A stretch of DNA of 63,396 bases from Chloroflexota bacterium (GCA_029561345.1 JAKQJC010000048.1:1-63396), one strand, 5' to 3'; shown: positions 7,801 to 17,583, counted from the first letter of the stretch. Program-made: numbers and translations. Notes: generated from the sequence alone by a model not told the origin.

Positions 7801-10800
7801 CGGCCAGGAGGTTGTCGGTATCGGTGGCCGTGGCGGTGGAAGGCTGGCTGCTGTTGGCGCCGTCATCGGTGACAAAGGCCAGGTTGGTGATGGCGGTGAC
7901 ATCGGCAGGGATGGTGGGATCAACCAGGACGGTGACGGAGCGGGTGACGGCGGTGCTGCTGGGGAGGTTAAAAAGGGGCCAGCTGACCTGCCGGGTGGCG
8001 GTGGCAAAGCTGCCGCCGTCACTGGTGGAGACAAAGGAGGTGTGGAGCGGGATGGTGTCGGTGAGGGTCACATTGGTGGCTCCCTGGTCACCGGTATTGG
8101 TGATGGTGAGCACATAGGTCAGGGTCTGGCCGGGGGTGGCCGTGGCCACACCGTCGGTCTTGGAGAGGGTCAGCAGGGGTTCAGCGGTGACCGGGGTGGT
8201 TTCGGTGGCGGTGTTGTTGGTCAGGTTGGGGTCCACGCCGTTGGTGCCGTCATCAGCGATGAAGACCACATTGGTGATTTCGGTCACGCCAGCCGGCAGA
8301 GAGGGGTCAATCTGCACGGCAAAGCTCAGGGTGCCGGAACTGCCGACATTGAGGTTGCCGATGGTATAGACGCAGGGCTGGCCGGCCGCGCCGCCGCCGC
8401 TGCAAACCCAGCCGGCAGTGCTGCCAGCCGCATTGTAGGCGGTGTTGAGGGGCACGGTTTCGGTGACGGCCGCGCCGGTGGCATGCTGGTTGCCGATGTT
8501 GTTGTAGCTGAGGGTGTAGGTGACCACATCACCCGGAACAGCGGTTATGCCGCCGTCGGTCTTGGTGATGACCAGGTCCGGGGCCGCCAGCACGGGATCT
8601 ACGGTGGGATCGGTGGAGCCAGGTTCTTCAGGATCGTCGGTGGGGAAGGGTGTGCCGTCCGAATTGACCGTGCCCTGGTTTTGCACCTGGGTTACTCCGG
8701 CGGGCAGGGGAGAGACAATGGTCACTCTGAATTTGATGGTCGCGGTTGATGCGCTCAGGCCGGCCATTGAGCCGAGATCCACGGTCACCGTGGTGTCGCC
8801 GGCGGTATTGCCGGTCAGAATGGTTCCAAATGGGCTCACAGAAACGGATCCGGTGACAAGGTTGGTGTTTGCGCCGGGCGTATCCATGAAAATGACTGAA
8901 GTGGCATCCTGGTTGCCGTGATTGGTGACGAGGATGGTATATTCCAGCACTTCACCCGGTTCAGCGAAGCCGTCGCCATCATCCACCACGAGGGTGGAGG
9001 TTTTGGGCGAAGAAAGATCCGGGGCGGCATCGGCCAGATCCACATGGTAAGTCGCATTGTTTGCGGGGTTGGCATCCGCGCCGTGCGAGCCGTCGTCGGT
9101 GACGCTGGCGGTGTTGGTGATGAAATCAATGCTGGAAGCCAGCGGATCATCCATTTGCACGGAAAGTGTGGTTGAGGTGGTGGCGCCGGCAGCCAGGTTG
9201 AAGGGGCCGTAGGTGCAGATCACTCCCGCGCAGGCCCAGCCCGCACCGCCTACAAAGGAAGTTCCCGTGGCGATGGTATCGGTGATGGTGGCGCCGTCCG
9301 CATCGCGTTCGCCCACATTCTGAATAATGAAGGTGTAGGTGGCAACCTGCCCTGGATAGAGCTGAGTGACATAATCATCTTTGGTGATGGTCAGGTCAAC
9401 GGCGATGCCAGTCAGGCGATCGGTGCCGGTGGCAGCGTAATGTCTTTCGTTGGGGTCGCTGCCCGGCAGGGTGGAAGAATCAGAGACATAAGCTGAGTTG
9501 TTGAAGGTCTGACCAGTGGTGATGGTGGCGACTTTGGCAGTGAAGGCAAAGACCAGAGTCTGGGCGCTGTTAATGGAGCCGCCGCTGTAAGTGATTTCAT
9601 GGCCGCTGCCGATGGTGGCTGAGCTGAAGGTGAAGCCCACCGGGGTGGTGACCTCGGTGATGTTGCTCAAATCGCCGAAGATGGACACCGGCAGGGTATC
9701 TACCACGTTGACATCGAAAGCGGTGGCGTTGCCAGTATTGGTCACCACCAGGTAGATCATGGCCACATCATTGACTGCTGCTTTGTCGTCTGTTATTGTG
9801 TCTGGAACGGTGTCGAAAGCCGTCAGGAAGCGTTTGTTGATGGTGATATTGGGCTGAACGACGGTGGCATTAACATTGCCAGAGTTATAGGTGGTGCCTG
9901 AACCCACGCGCACCTGGGCGCGGTTGGTCAGCGTGGTGCCGGTGGTGTTGCCTGCCACGTTCAACACCACAGCATTGAAGCGGATGGTGAAGGCGTTGTT
10001 GGTGCTGTTTTCGGTGCTGTCCACGGTGATGGTAGCAAAGGAGAACACCGGGTCGTCACCGTTTCCACCCGCGCAGGTCACGGTCATTGAGGGTATGGTG
10101 CCAATAAAGGTGGACGAATCCACCACGGCTGAACCAGCCACATAAGCCAGGCCGGTGGGCAGGTTATCGGTGACAGTGACGGAAGGCGAAGAAATGCCGT
10201 CGGGCAGGGTCACGGTGATGGTGTAGGTGATGACTTCGCCGATGGTCACATTTGACCCGGCGGTATGGGAGGCTGAGGTGTCGGTGAGGACTTTGGCTAC
10301 TGCGGGGTTGGTGATGGTGTAGGTGGCGTTGCCGGTTTTGAGATAGCTGTGATTGGTGCCGCAGTCGGCACCGCCGGTCCGTTCACAGCCGTAGGGATTC
10401 TGGGTGGTCTGAGTGGTGGTCACGGAGCCGGGGAGGCTGGTATAGGTGACGGTGGCCACATTGACGATGGATTGGGAGGGCGCCACGGTGGAACTGACTG
10501 TGGCCTGGAAGCGCAGCACGCTGTTGGTGTTGGCCGGGAAGTCAGTCCATGAGGCGGTGAGCAGCGGGCTGGATGTATCATCCAGCGTGGCGGCCAGCCC
10601 AGATACATTCGCCAGGCTGCCGGGCACATAGGTCATGCCTGAGGGCACCGTATCGCGCCAGATCACATCCATGCCGTTGGTGACGGTGGCGGCATTGCCG
10701 TTGGTGACCGTCACGGTAATCGTGACGGTGTTGCCGCCGTCGCCGGTGGTGGGGCTGAAGGTTTTGGCGATGGTGAAGGATGGTTCCACCACGGTGAGGG

Positions 10801-13800
10801 TGGTGGTGGCCGGGAAGGGATAATTGGTAGCGCCGATGCGAATGAGGGCGCTGTTGACCAGGCTGCGGCCGGCATAAGCCGAGGGGCTGTTGAGCACCTG
10901 TGCTGAATAGGTGATGGTGCCGGTACGGGGTGAAGCGGTGGGGTTGACCACAGTGCCGAGGTCCACGGTCATCACGCGGCCGGCATCCTCAGGGTTGGCA
11001 CCGCCAGAAGAGAAGGCAGCATTGGTGCAGCTGAAGCCCAGGGAAGATGTCAGGGCAGGATCGGCTGTTACATCTAAACATTGAACAAAAGCCATGCCAG
11101 CCGGCAAGGTATCTTGAATCACCGTGCTGGAGGCGGTACCGGGGTAAATGACAAAAGTGACGGTATAGGAGACGATTTCGCCAATGGTCACCCGTGGATC
11201 GGCTGTATGAGCCTGGTCACTGCCCAGGTACACCTTGCTGCCTTCGGGGTTGATCGCCGGGAAGGTGATGGTGCCGGTGGCATAATAATCATTGGGTGCT
11301 GTTCCAGAGCCAGTGCGCTCCTGTGAAGGATCCGGGTAGGTGGAGGGCAGGCTGGTCCAATAGGAAGTGGCGCGGTTGGTGATCGTGGTACCCAGGATCA
11401 CCTGTGTGGAAAGGGTGCCTGTCACCGTCAGGGTGATGCTGCGGGCGGCGGAATAGGGAAAATCGAAGGGCGCCGTGCTGGCCACGGTCCAACCAGCCGC
11501 ATCTGAGCCACTGAGGGCAAAGTTGCTGGCGTTCAGGATGCCGTCCGAATCGGTAACCGTGAGTACGGGCGAGAGGAGCATTGATTCGGATACAGCATAA
11601 GGCAGCGTGTCCGCAAAGGTGACATCATAGGCGCTGGTGGGGCTGCCGACGGCATGGCTGAGCACGATATCATAGCGAACGGTATCACCTGCCTGGGCGG
11701 TTGCCGGGGGCACAGCGGCGCCGTTAATCTGCACCGTTTTCACCGTTTGCAAGACGGGTTCCAGCACCGTGACCAGCGGCGCAGAGGCGCTGGTGAGGGA
11801 GGCACCCTGAGATTGCAGCACCACATTGTTATTCAGTGTGGTGTTCTGCTGATTGATGGCGCGGTTTTCCACCACCACCTGGTAGGTGAGGGTGATGGTT
11901 TCAGTGGCACTGTTATCCACATCGCTGTTGGTCAGGTTGGCCAAATCAAAGGTGATGGTGCGTTTATCGGCGCTGACGGTGGGGTTGGCTGGATCGTTGC
12001 AGGCTGCGGCAAACCCACCCGGAAGATCGGTGGTGACGGCAACAGAACTGGTGATGCCCAGGCAGTCCACAAAGGCCAGTCCGTTATCGAGGGTATCAAT
12101 GACAACGGTATCCGTGATGGTGCCTTCGGGGATGGTCAGGGTGACCTGATAATTGATCGATTCTCCGATCACCGCCTGCAGGTTATTGTTGGTGGAATCG
12201 TTGATGCCGGTGGCGGTGATGGTTTTCTGGGCGGATGGAAGCAGGGTGGTGACATCCGCTGAATCGGTCCGAGGGGTCGGCACATGGTTGGCGCCACCTT
12301 CCACGCCGGCATAATGCGTCAGCAAACCTTCATTGGTGTAGGTGGTGTTGGGCGAGACGGGCGTGTTGAGCAGGGCATCGAAGGTGATGAGGGCGATATT
12401 GCGGCCGTTGTTCTCATCATAGGCATCCAGCGCGCCGGTATCGGTGGTGGGACCGGGGTCGGTCAACTCAATGCCGGTGGTGGCAAATAAATCGCCAGTA
12501 AACGGAATGACCGCGCCGGTGCCGTCGGTGACGCAGATGGAGTTGGTCACATAAGTGAAACCGGAGGGAAGAACATCCCGAATCTGAATATCGTAGGCAC
12601 CAAAACGCCCGGTGCCCTGGTTTTCAACCACAATGGCAAAAGTCACAGCGTCTCCAGCATCCACACCGGATAAATCGCTGGTGAACAGTGTTCCGAGACC
12701 GGCTGAATTGACGATTTCGGCGCCAGAATCAAAGCGCGGGCAGGCGCCGGAAGCGCTGCCAGTCGGGTAAATGGTCACCGGGGCGGCAGGCGAAGGAGAG
12801 AGCGCTGCAGAGGGGCGGTCTGACGATATGACGCCTTTGCGAATGGTCAGCACGGGCTCGGTGAGCTGGATCTGGATAATGGACTGCACCACCTTGGAGC
12901 CGGCGTTGGTAGAGCCTTCATGGGCTTCGGCCTGGTTGGTCAGGAAAAGCTTATCAGCAAAGGGCTGGTTGTTGACAGTGACGGTGAACAGCAGATCAAC
13001 CATGCGCGGCTGATCCAGGGGATCGTGAGCGTTGCCGTAATCAAAGGTTACGCTGTTTTCAGCCACATTGGTGGTCAGGGTGGGAACGATGCCCACGGCG
13101 TTATAGAAGGTATCGGTGGGGCCAAAGTGGGCGTAACCGGCATCGGGAACCGTGGCCGAGACGGTGGCAGTGAAGGTAGCCACCTCGCTGGATGCAAAAA
13201 TGGGCAGGGGCAGAAAATCAATGAAATGCAGGTTTTCCACGTTGGCGGTGGGCAGGCTGTAGGTGATGCGGTAGGTGACGGTGTCACCTGGGGCCACCTG
13301 AACCGGGTTGGAAGGGAAGCTGGTGCTGCCGTTGACGGCGTAAATGGATTTGGTGATGCTGCCGCGGGCAATTTGCAGGGTATGGGCACTGCCGTCGGTT
13401 TCGCTCTGGCCGGTGGGGGTCAGGTCCTGGTAGGATAACACGCTGCCGGTCACCGATACGGTGTTGGTCATGACATCGCCCTGGTCCACATCTGCGTCGC
13501 CAGGGAGGTAGGTATCGGTAAACTGGCTTTGAATGACCGCCCTGAAGCGGATGCGGCCGGTGGTGGCGCCGTTGTTATAGGTGGTGCAATCGGGGTCTGC
13601 GCCGCCCGTGCCGCCAGCGGTCATGGTGGCGGTGACGGGTACGCAGCCGCCCACCAGCCAGCCGTTGGGCTGTCCGCGGGTGAGCAGTTCGTTGGAGACG
13701 TTGAAGATGATTTGCGTGGTACCATCGTTGGGCAGGATGGGATCAGCCGGGGTGTAATTGGGAATCACGGTCACATTGGTGGTGGCCATGGCTGCGGCCG

Positions 13801-15172
13801 GCAGGCTGAAGCGGTTGCCCTCAATTTCCATCACGGGGGCGTAGGAAGTGGCAATATGCAGGCCGTCCGGCAGGGTATCGGTGATGCTGACGGCATCGAA
13901 ACCAAAATAATCTGAAATTTGAAAATCGAGGGTATATTCCACTTCCACGCCGCGGCGGTATTCTGTTCCGCTGACCGGCGCGCCGGTTTTTTGAATGGCG
14001 ATGGAGCGGTCAGCGAGGGTGTGGTCATTGGTGGTGAGGTCGCTGGTGACGGTCGCGGGGGTATCGCGGGGATCAATGGGGGTCCAGAGGCCCGAGGCGC
14101 GGGCATCGTCAATGGAGGGCTGGTCATCGCCGCTGACGGGCGGCACAACGAAACCACCGGAAAGATCGCGGAAGGGTATGTAATATTCAAAAACCATCTC
14201 AGCGTCGTTGCTGCCGGCGCTGCCGGTGACGCTGGCAAAGCGTTGGGTGAGGGTGCTGTCGGGAGCGGTGGTGGAAGGGGTGACCAGGGGCGAGGAGGCG
14301 GGGTTGGTCGAAATGGTCGAAAGATACTGCATGTTGACCGGCAGCTTGTCAGACAGGTCAAAATTGGTGATGGTCTGGCTGGCGGCGATATCGGCAATCA
14401 CCGTGTAACGGCGGGGGTAATTGGGGCCGGTGGCGGTCTCATCTTCAGGACCGGAATACACTTTGCGCAGGGTCAGGATGGTGGGAGTGATGGTTACGCT
14501 TGAATATCCTGATACCAGCGAGGGATCCGTTGTAGGGTTATCCAGGGGATCCGAACCGAACTGGTAGCCGCCGCCAATTCGCACGGTCAGAGGGCTGCCC
14601 ACATCAGCCAATGGGCTGATCTGAGCGGTAAAATTAATGACGGAGGCAGGCTGGTCGGGCACGAAAGAACCAAACGGGAGCAGCACCACCACCAGGCGGT
14701 CGCCGGGCGTGCCGCACACCTGAACCGGGTTGCCTGAAACGGTTCTGGCGTAGGGATGATCCACGCAGCCGGTTCCGGCAGGGAAAACCAGGCTGACCGG
14801 GGCCGGGGAGAGGGTAAAACCAGCCAATGAGGCGCTGATATAGAAGAGGCCGTCATCGCCATCCATACCGGTTTCTGGGAAGATCACATCCATGTAAGGA
14901 CCGTAACCGGGGGCATCGCCGGTATTGTCAAAAAGGACGTTAAAACTGACGGGCTCGCCAACCATGCCTTCGGCGGGCAGGTTGGTGGTCACGCCAGGCA
15001 CAGCGTCGTAGTACGGTTTGAGCAAGGATGAAGAAAATGGATTCGGGCGGTCAAGGGAAAATGAAGAGGAAGCCGCGGCCGGAGCGTTGGGAAAGCCCAG
15101 GGCGCTGAGAAGGATGGAAAAAACAATCAGCACTCTTACAATAAAAGCGATAGGGCGTTTTGATGCGGTCAT
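4364..15172 (-). CDS. Giant DUF11/isopeptide-like surface protein with LPATG and a fused C-terminal sortase
   Basis: The protein has 3602 residues in one uninterrupted frame. The start has a strong GAGGAG site (complement of 15177-15183). Residues 1-35 form a signal peptide ending AAASSS. There follow about 21 modules of roughly 110-180 residues, each with the pattern x-K-(T/x)...PGD-x-(V/I)-x-Y-T...N-x-G-(N/D)...(D/E)-T-(L/I)-P. This is the DUF11 / fimbrial isopeptide D2-like pattern; the module-opening Lys and the Asp of the DTLP strand are candidates for intramolecular isopeptide bonds (inference). Four-module blocks are duplicated in tandem (about 5850-9012). After the last module comes LPATG (residues 3434-3438), with no hydrophobic helix or basic tail, then a roughly 145-residue sortase domain with His3513 (TAHVY), Cys3576 (LITCKGYD) and Arg3589 (KWRVAVQAV). 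It lies divergent from the PAS kinase gene. Likely role: cell-surface or intercellular adhesion, with self-attachment by its own sortase. Confidence 0.9.
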   Translation of the reverse strand: MTASKRPIAFIVRVLIVFSILLSALGFPNAPAAASSSFSLDRPNPFSSSLLKPYYDAVPGVTTNLPAEGMVGEPVSFNVLFDNTGDAPGYGPYMDVIFPETGMDGDDGLFYISASLAGFTLSPAPVSLVFPAGTGCVDHPYARTVSGNPVQVCGTPGDRLVVVLLPFGSFVPDQPASVINFTAQISPLADVGSPLTVRIGGGYQFGSDPLDNPTTDPSLVSGYSSVTITPTILTLRKVYSGPEDETATGPNYPRRYTVIADIAASQTITNFDLSDKLPVNMQYLSTISTNPASSPLVTPSTTAPDSTLTQRFASVTGSAGSNDAEMVFEYYIPFRDLSGGFVVPPVSGDDQPSIDDARASGLWTPIDPRDTPATVTSDLTTNDHTLADRSIAIQKTGAPVSGTEYRRGVEVEYTLDFQISDYFGFDAVSITDTLPDGLHIATSYAPVMEIEGNRFSLPAAAMATTNVTVIPNYTPADPILPNDGTTQIIFNVSNELLTRGQPNGWLVGGCVPVTATMTAGGTGGADPDCTTYNNGATTGRIRFRAVIQSQFTDTYLPGDADVDQGDVMTNTVSVTGSVLSYQDLTPTGQSETDGSAHTLQIARGSITKSIYAVNGSTSFPSNPVQVAPGDTVTYRITYSLPTANVENLHFIDFLPLPIFASSEVATFTATVSATVPDAGYAHFGPTDTFYNAVGIVPTLTTNVAENSVTFDYGNAHDPLDQPRMVDLLFTVTVNNQPFADKLFLTNQAEAHEGSTNAGSKVVQSIIQIQLTEPVLTIRKGVISSDRPSAALSPSPAAPVTIYPTGSASGACPRFDSGAEIVNSAGLGTLFTSDLSGVDAGDAVTFAIVVENQGTGRFGAYDIQIRDVLPSGFTYVTNSICVTDGTGAVIPFTGDLFATTGIELTDPGPTTDTGALDAYDENNGRNIALITFDALLNTPVSPNTTYTNEGLLTHYAGVEGGANHVPTPRTDSADVTTLLPSAQKTITATGINDSTNNNLQAVIGESINYQVTLTIPEGTITDTVVIDTLDNGLAFVDCLGITSSVAVTTDLPGGFAAACNDPANPTVSADKRTITFDLANLTNSDVDNSATETITLTYQVVVENRAINQQNTTLNNNVVLQSQGASLTSASAPLVTVLEPVLQTVKTVQINGAAVPPATAQAGDTVRYDIVLSHAVGSPTSAYDVTFADTLPYAVSESMLLSPVLTVTDSDGILNASNFALSGSDAAGWTVASTAPFDFPYSAARSITLTVTGTLSTQVILGTTITNRATSYWTSLPSTYPDPSQERTGSGTAPNDYYATGTITFPAINPEGSKVYLGSDQAHTADPRVTIGEIVSYTVTFVIYPGTASSTVIQDTLPAGMAFVQCLDVTADPALTSSLGFSCTNAAFSSGGANPEDAGRVMTVDLGTVVNPTASPRTGTITYSAQVLNSPSAYAGRSLVNSALIRIGATNYPFPATTTLTVVEPSFTIAKTFSPTTGDGGNTVTITVTVTNGNAATVTNGMDVIWRDTVPSGMTYVPGSLANVSGLAATLDDTSSPLLTASWTDFPANTNSVLRFQATVSSTVAPSQSIVNVATVTYTSLPGSVTTTQTTQNPYGCERTGGADCGTNHSYLKTGNATYTITNPAVAKVLTDTSASHTAGSNVTIGEVITYTITVTLPDGISSPSVTVTDNLPTGLAYVAGSAVVDSSTFIGTIPSMTVTCAGGNGDDPVFSFATITVDSTENSTNNAFTIRFNAVVLNVAGNTTGTTLTNRAQVRVGSGTTYNSGNVNATVVQPNITINKRFLTAFDTVPDTITDDKAAVNDVAMIYLVVTNTGNATAFDVNVVDTLPVSIFGDLSNITEVTTPVGFTFSSATIGSGHEITYSGGSINSAQTLVFAFTAKVATITTGQTFNNSAYVSDSSTLPGSDPNERHYAATGTDRLTGIAVDLTITKDDYVTQLYPGQVATYTFIIQNVGERDADGATITDTIATGTSFVGGAGWACAGVICTYGPFNLAAGATTSTTLSVQMDDPLASSIDFITNTASVTDDGSHGADANPANNATYHVDLADAAPDLSSPKTSTLVVDDGDGFAEPGEVLEYTILVTNHGNQDATSVIFMDTPGANTNLVTGSVSVSPFGTILTGNTAGDTTVTVDLGSMAGLSASTATIKFRVTIVSPLPAGVTQVQNQGTVNSDGTPFPTDDPEEPGSTDPTVDPVLAAPDLVITKTDGGITAVPGDVVTYTLSYNNIGNQHATGAAVTETVPLNTAYNAAGSTAGWVCSGGGAAGQPCVYTIGNLNVGSSGTLSFAVQIDPSLPAGVTEITNVVFIADDGTNGVDPNLTNNTATETTPVTAEPLLTLSKTDGVATATPGQTLTYVLTITNTGDQGATNVTLTDTIPLHTSFVSTSDGGSFATATRQVSWPLFNLPSSTAVTRSVTVLVDPTIPADVTAITNLAFVTDDGANSSQPSTATATDTDNLLAAANLEIIKTSPVATVFPGDTVTYTLQVSNTGDRDAVTVTVTESIPTGTTHPVEAGWACLGTSCVSDPFDLLAGAVSTLSFTLVIDDPIATDITTITNLASAVDGNNTTSTNTAETVTVVASYSITATKTSWIAVDDGDGQLEPGETLQYQIILTNSGDRDAADLTLTDVPDANTLLVTGTVQVLPSGTVLVGNTAGDTSVTVQIPYLSGRGGTASILFQVDIVNPFPIGVTEVVNQGFVSFESTTLPTDDPEEPGSTDPTVDPVLAAPDLLITKTDGGVTVQPGDSYTYTIFYTNVGNQAASGVTLTETIPAYTTADLAASDPGWTCPSGVSAGSVCELTVGALSVGSSGTVTLTVTVDSLLPSGVSTLYNYIVIADDGTNGVDPTPENNTAAETTPVAAAPSLLVTKTSGLTQALPGQVVTYTLTVSNNGNQTAANVALNDTLPTLTTFISASDMGVYSTLPHRVDWPLFDLPASQTITRTVVIQLPSPAPSGLSVLANVTFVTDDGSNESGGTPSTSTATETIPVIAEPVLVITKDDGVTQVAPGAEVTYTITVTNTGTQEAANVLLTDNLPAELIFISASDGGTYASLTHTITWPLFNLPAQGAPIQRTVHAQVSPLATETSVVNIAIVHDDGSNASQTITAGATDTDLIGESSKVISGTSHAGSILPNVLVGEMVTYTVTLNVGTGTVQNLTLTDVLGPGLAFMNCTSITGASLTSSLGSLGTICATPQVTSEPNPDPTSDPANRGRRVTFNFGSLTNASSEFQLLTVTYEAVVLNSAANVRGTTLDNAATWNWTGGSQVSSAPALIIIEPAMTVSKTADVSEGFQGNAVVYTVVVSPAAQGNADAYDVEWVDTLPAGLVYVSNTLQFVSGVTPTVILDSGAPTLRVRWDVYPMQPASATIIQFTATIGNVSPGALVTNRVDLSWSSLPGNETAPQSPHNQLSTERFYQPSSTINNYGSSSQAVLTITSEPKLPATGFAPGFRLPAVLPPGNPLVQYSDLVLEIPRLGVSMPIVGVPLVDGAWDLSWLNREAGYLQGTAFPTWAGNSVLTAHVYDRLGLPGPFYQLDQLKWGDWIIIRAYGQMYVYQVRQTYTVGPDDSTPLQHKDLPWITLITCKGYDKAADAYKWRVAVQAVLISVTEE
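4859..4873 (-). other. Internal LPATG sortase signal just ahead of the sortase domain
   Basis: The codons encode LPATG (residues 3434-3438 of the giant protein), followed by FAPGFRLPAV. Classical sortase substrates carry LPxTG, then a membrane helix, then a basic tail at the extreme C-terminus; here the following region is soluble and leads straight into the sortase domain about 25 residues later. Confidence 0.75.
5850..9012 (-). repeat. Tandem duplication of a four-module block inside the giant gene
   Basis: Two blocks of about 1.58 kb, roughly 7431-9012 and 5850-7430, show the same module order. Each opens with a DDGDG module and has an acidic TDDPEEPGSTDPTVDP linker leading into a TKTDGG module. 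Nearly identical DNA stretches at 8552-8644 and 6971-7063 (offset 1581 bases, 527 codons) mark equivalent points; the DDGDG anchors at 8971 and 7387 give an offset of 1584. Other parts have diverged more, so the duplication is not recent except where the linker has been homogenised. Outer limits are approximate. Confidence 0.6.
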
Positions 15173-15618
15173 GGATTCTCCTCATATATGGATAAAAAAA
15201 GGTAATGGTGAATGATGGCCAGTCTTTTATCGTGAACGATCTGGATGAAACCGGCGAGGTTTTTCTCAGTTTTTCCGCTGAAAGGCAGCCACGCTTATTA
15301 ATGTTCAGGGCCTGAAAACAGATGGAATTAAACTCCATTATTATATCAAAGTTAAATGGTTTGAGAAGTATAGCCGGGTTTGGATTTTCGGTTTTTTTTG
15401 AGTACGACGGTGGAACAGCCTGCCTGATATCCACCGGGGATGGTTCAATTCCAGCCTGACGGACTGACATTCATATAATCTGGGGGGCAGGGCTTAAAAC
15501 AAATAATGCTATACTTGATACTATATGAGTGAAGCAGTTCGCGAATCCTGAACCGGCGCTGGCTGATGAAACCTGGCTCCGGGGTCATTTTCCCTAAATC
15601 AGGGAAAGAGGAAAAAAC
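15173..15618. other. Divergent intergenic region between the giant adhesin gene and the PAS kinase gene
   Basis: About 446 bases with no credible gene. It must contain promoters for both genes. It is AT-rich around 15320-15360 and again near 15500-15530 (a TATACT about 105 bases before the kinase ATG), but I could not pair a -35 with a -10 confidently. No riboswitch-like structure was recognised. Confidence 0.5.
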
Positions 15619-17583
15619 ATGAACACTCAAAGAAAACCGCCCACATACCACGCCAGACGGGCGCGAAAAAGAATTCCACCGCCTGGCCACAGGCGCACCG
15701 GCCGTGAAATTGGAGAGCAGTTTATCAATATCCTTCAGCGGGTCAGCGATGGGTTCGTGGCTTTTGACCGGGATTTGAATTACATTTATGTCAACGCGCA
15801 CGGGGGGGAACTGTTGGGGCGTAAGCCCGAAGACTTAATTGGCAAAAATTATTGGGTTGAATATCCGGAAGCCAAGGACACGCCTTTTGCAGAAGCCTAT
15901 GTGCGGGCTCTGGAAACCCAGGAATTTATTCAGATGGAAAATTACTACGAACCCTTTGGCCGCTGGTTTGAAAACCGCATATACCCGTCAAAGGATGGTC
16001 TGTCCATTTTCTTTTCAGATATCACGGAACGCAAACGCATTGAGCAGGCCATGCGTGACTCGGAACGCCTGTTTTCCATCATTTTCCAGGCCAGCCCTGT
16101 GGGTATCAACATTTTCAACCCAGCCGACGGCCGCCTTGTTATGATCAACGAGGCATTCCTGACCATTATTGGCTATTCGCGGGAGGAAGCACTGGGGCAT
16201 TCAGCGGCCGAACTCAGCCTGTTTGTGGAGCCTGAGGTTCGTGCGGGTTGGATGCGAAAATTGCTCCAGGGAGAAGAGGTGTATAACCAGGATGCGCAGA
16301 TGCGGCGGAAATCGGGGGAAATCAGGGATGTTTTGACCTCGCTGCGGGTCATCGAAATTGGACAGAAAAAAATGATCCTGGTGCTGGCCAGTGATATCAC
16401 AGAACGGAAGCGCATCGAAGCGGCTTTGCATGAATCGGAAGAACGCTATCGCGATATCATTTCAGTTGCGCCCGTGGGTATTGCAATTCATCAAAAGAAT
16501 AAGATCGTTTTTGTCAACCCGGCGGGGGTGCGCCTGTTGGGAGCGGATTCGGAAGACCAGTTGATTGGCCAGGACGTTCGCACATTCATTCCTCCAGAAA
16601 GCTGGGCGTTGGTTCTGCAAAGAAACCAGGGCTTGCTGGAAGGAAAAGAGGATCTTTATCCGGTGGAAGACAGATATGTTCGCCTGGACGGCTCCATGGT
16701 GGATGTTGAGATCAGGGTGTCGCTGCTGACTTTTAATGATGAACCGGCGGTCCAGGTCATTGCGACAGATATCACAGAAAGAAAGCGGATCAAAGAGGAA
16801 TTGATCCGCCTGAACGCCAGCCTGGAGGAACGGATCAAAGAGCGCACTGCCCAGCTTGAAATATCCAACAAAGAACTGGAAGCCTTTGCCTATTCCGTTT
16901 CACATGACCTGCGCACACCCTTGCGCGGCATCAACGGCTTTTCGACCATCCTGGCAGAAGATTACAGCCAATGCCTGGATGAAGAAGGCAGGCGTTTGCT
17001 TGGGTTGATTCGCAGCAGCACCATCAAGATGGACCATTTGATTACCGACATGCTGGCCTTATCGCGAGTCAGCCGCAGTTCTTTGAATTATGAAACCATT
17101 GATATGATGGATATGGCCCGCTCCATCATTGAGGAGACGGCCTCACCGGAGGTGCTTTCAAAGTTCGATTTTCAAATTCTGTCATTGCCATCCGTTTGCG
17201 CAGACGAAGCCCTTATCCGTCAGGTGTGGATCAACCTGATTGGCAATGCCATAAAGTATACCCTGCCCAAAGACCACCCCCGTGTTGAAATCAGCGGCAG
17301 CGAAGAGAATGGCGTCTGCACCTATATGGTGCGTGATAACGGCGTGGGGTTTGATCCGAGTTATAAGAGCAAGCTTTTCTCTCCCTTTCAACGGCTGCAC
17401 AAGGACAGCGAATTTGAAGGCACAGGCATTGGCCTGGCAATTGTTCAGCGCATTGTTCACCGCCACAGGGGTCAGGTCTGGGCAGAAGGTGAAGTTGGCA
17501 GTGGGGCGGTGTTTTATTTTAGCCTGCCCAAAGAATCTGTCAGAGAGGCCTGCCCGGAGGAAACAGGTAAACCACCTGCCTGA
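15619..17583 (+). CDS. Sensor histidine kinase with three PAS domains
   Basis: The protein has 654 residues and no membrane segment, so it is likely a cytosolic sensor. Three PAS units lie at about residues 30-140, 145-265 and 270-390, each closing with DITERKRI. A short coiled coil (SLEERIKERTAQLEISNKEL) precedes a HisKA domain with phospho-acceptor His429 in SVSHDLRTPLRG, and a HATPase_c domain with N box (WINLIGNAIKY), G1 box DNGVGFD and G2 box GTGIGLAIV. This architecture is that of the bacteriophytochrome-like kinase group. Some 41 bases downstream lies a lone receiver, likely cotranscribed. It is divergent from the giant adhesin gene. The signal sensed is unknown; no haem or flavin motif could be assigned. 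Confidence 0.9.
   Translation: MNTQRKPPTYHARRARKRIPPPGHRRTGREIGEQFINILQRVSDGFVAFDRDLNYIYVNAHGGELLGRKPEDLIGKNYWVEYPEAKDTPFAEAYVRALETQEFIQMENYYEPFGRWFENRIYPSKDGLSIFFSDITERKRIEQAMRDSERLFSIIFQASPVGINIFNPADGRLVMINEAFLTIIGYSREEALGHSAAELSLFVEPEVRAGWMRKLLQGEEVYNQDAQMRRKSGEIRDVLTSLRVIEIGQKKMILVLASDITERKRIEAALHESEERYRDIISVAPVGIAIHQKNKIVFVNPAGVRLLGADSEDQLIGQDVRTFIPPESWALVLQRNQGLLEGKEDLYPVEDRYVRLDGSMVDVEIRVSLLTFNDEPAVQVIATDITERKRIKEELIRLNASLEERIKERTAQLEISNKELEAFAYSVSHDLRTPLRGINGFSTILAEDYSQCLDEEGRRLLGLIRSSTIKMDHLITDMLALSRVSRSSLNYETIDMMDMARSIIEETASPEVLSKFDFQILSLPSVCADEALIRQVWINLIGNAIKYTLPKDHPRVEISGSEENGVCTYMVRDNGVGFDPSYKSKLFSPFQRLHKDSEFEGTGIGLAIVQRIVHRHRGQVWAEGEVGSGAVFYFSLPKESVREACPEETGKPPA

Noticed and set aside
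4364..15172. Many plus-strand open frames of 60-235 codons opposite the giant gene
   Set aside because: They arise from the repetitive GT-rich complement of DUF11 codons, lack ribosome sites and resemble one another only because the modules do.
4364..15172. Regularly spaced repeats that might suggest a CRISPR array or satellite
   Set aside because: The repeats are protein modules of 300-550 bases with diverged DNA, in one continuous reading frame; there are no short identical repeats with unique spacers.
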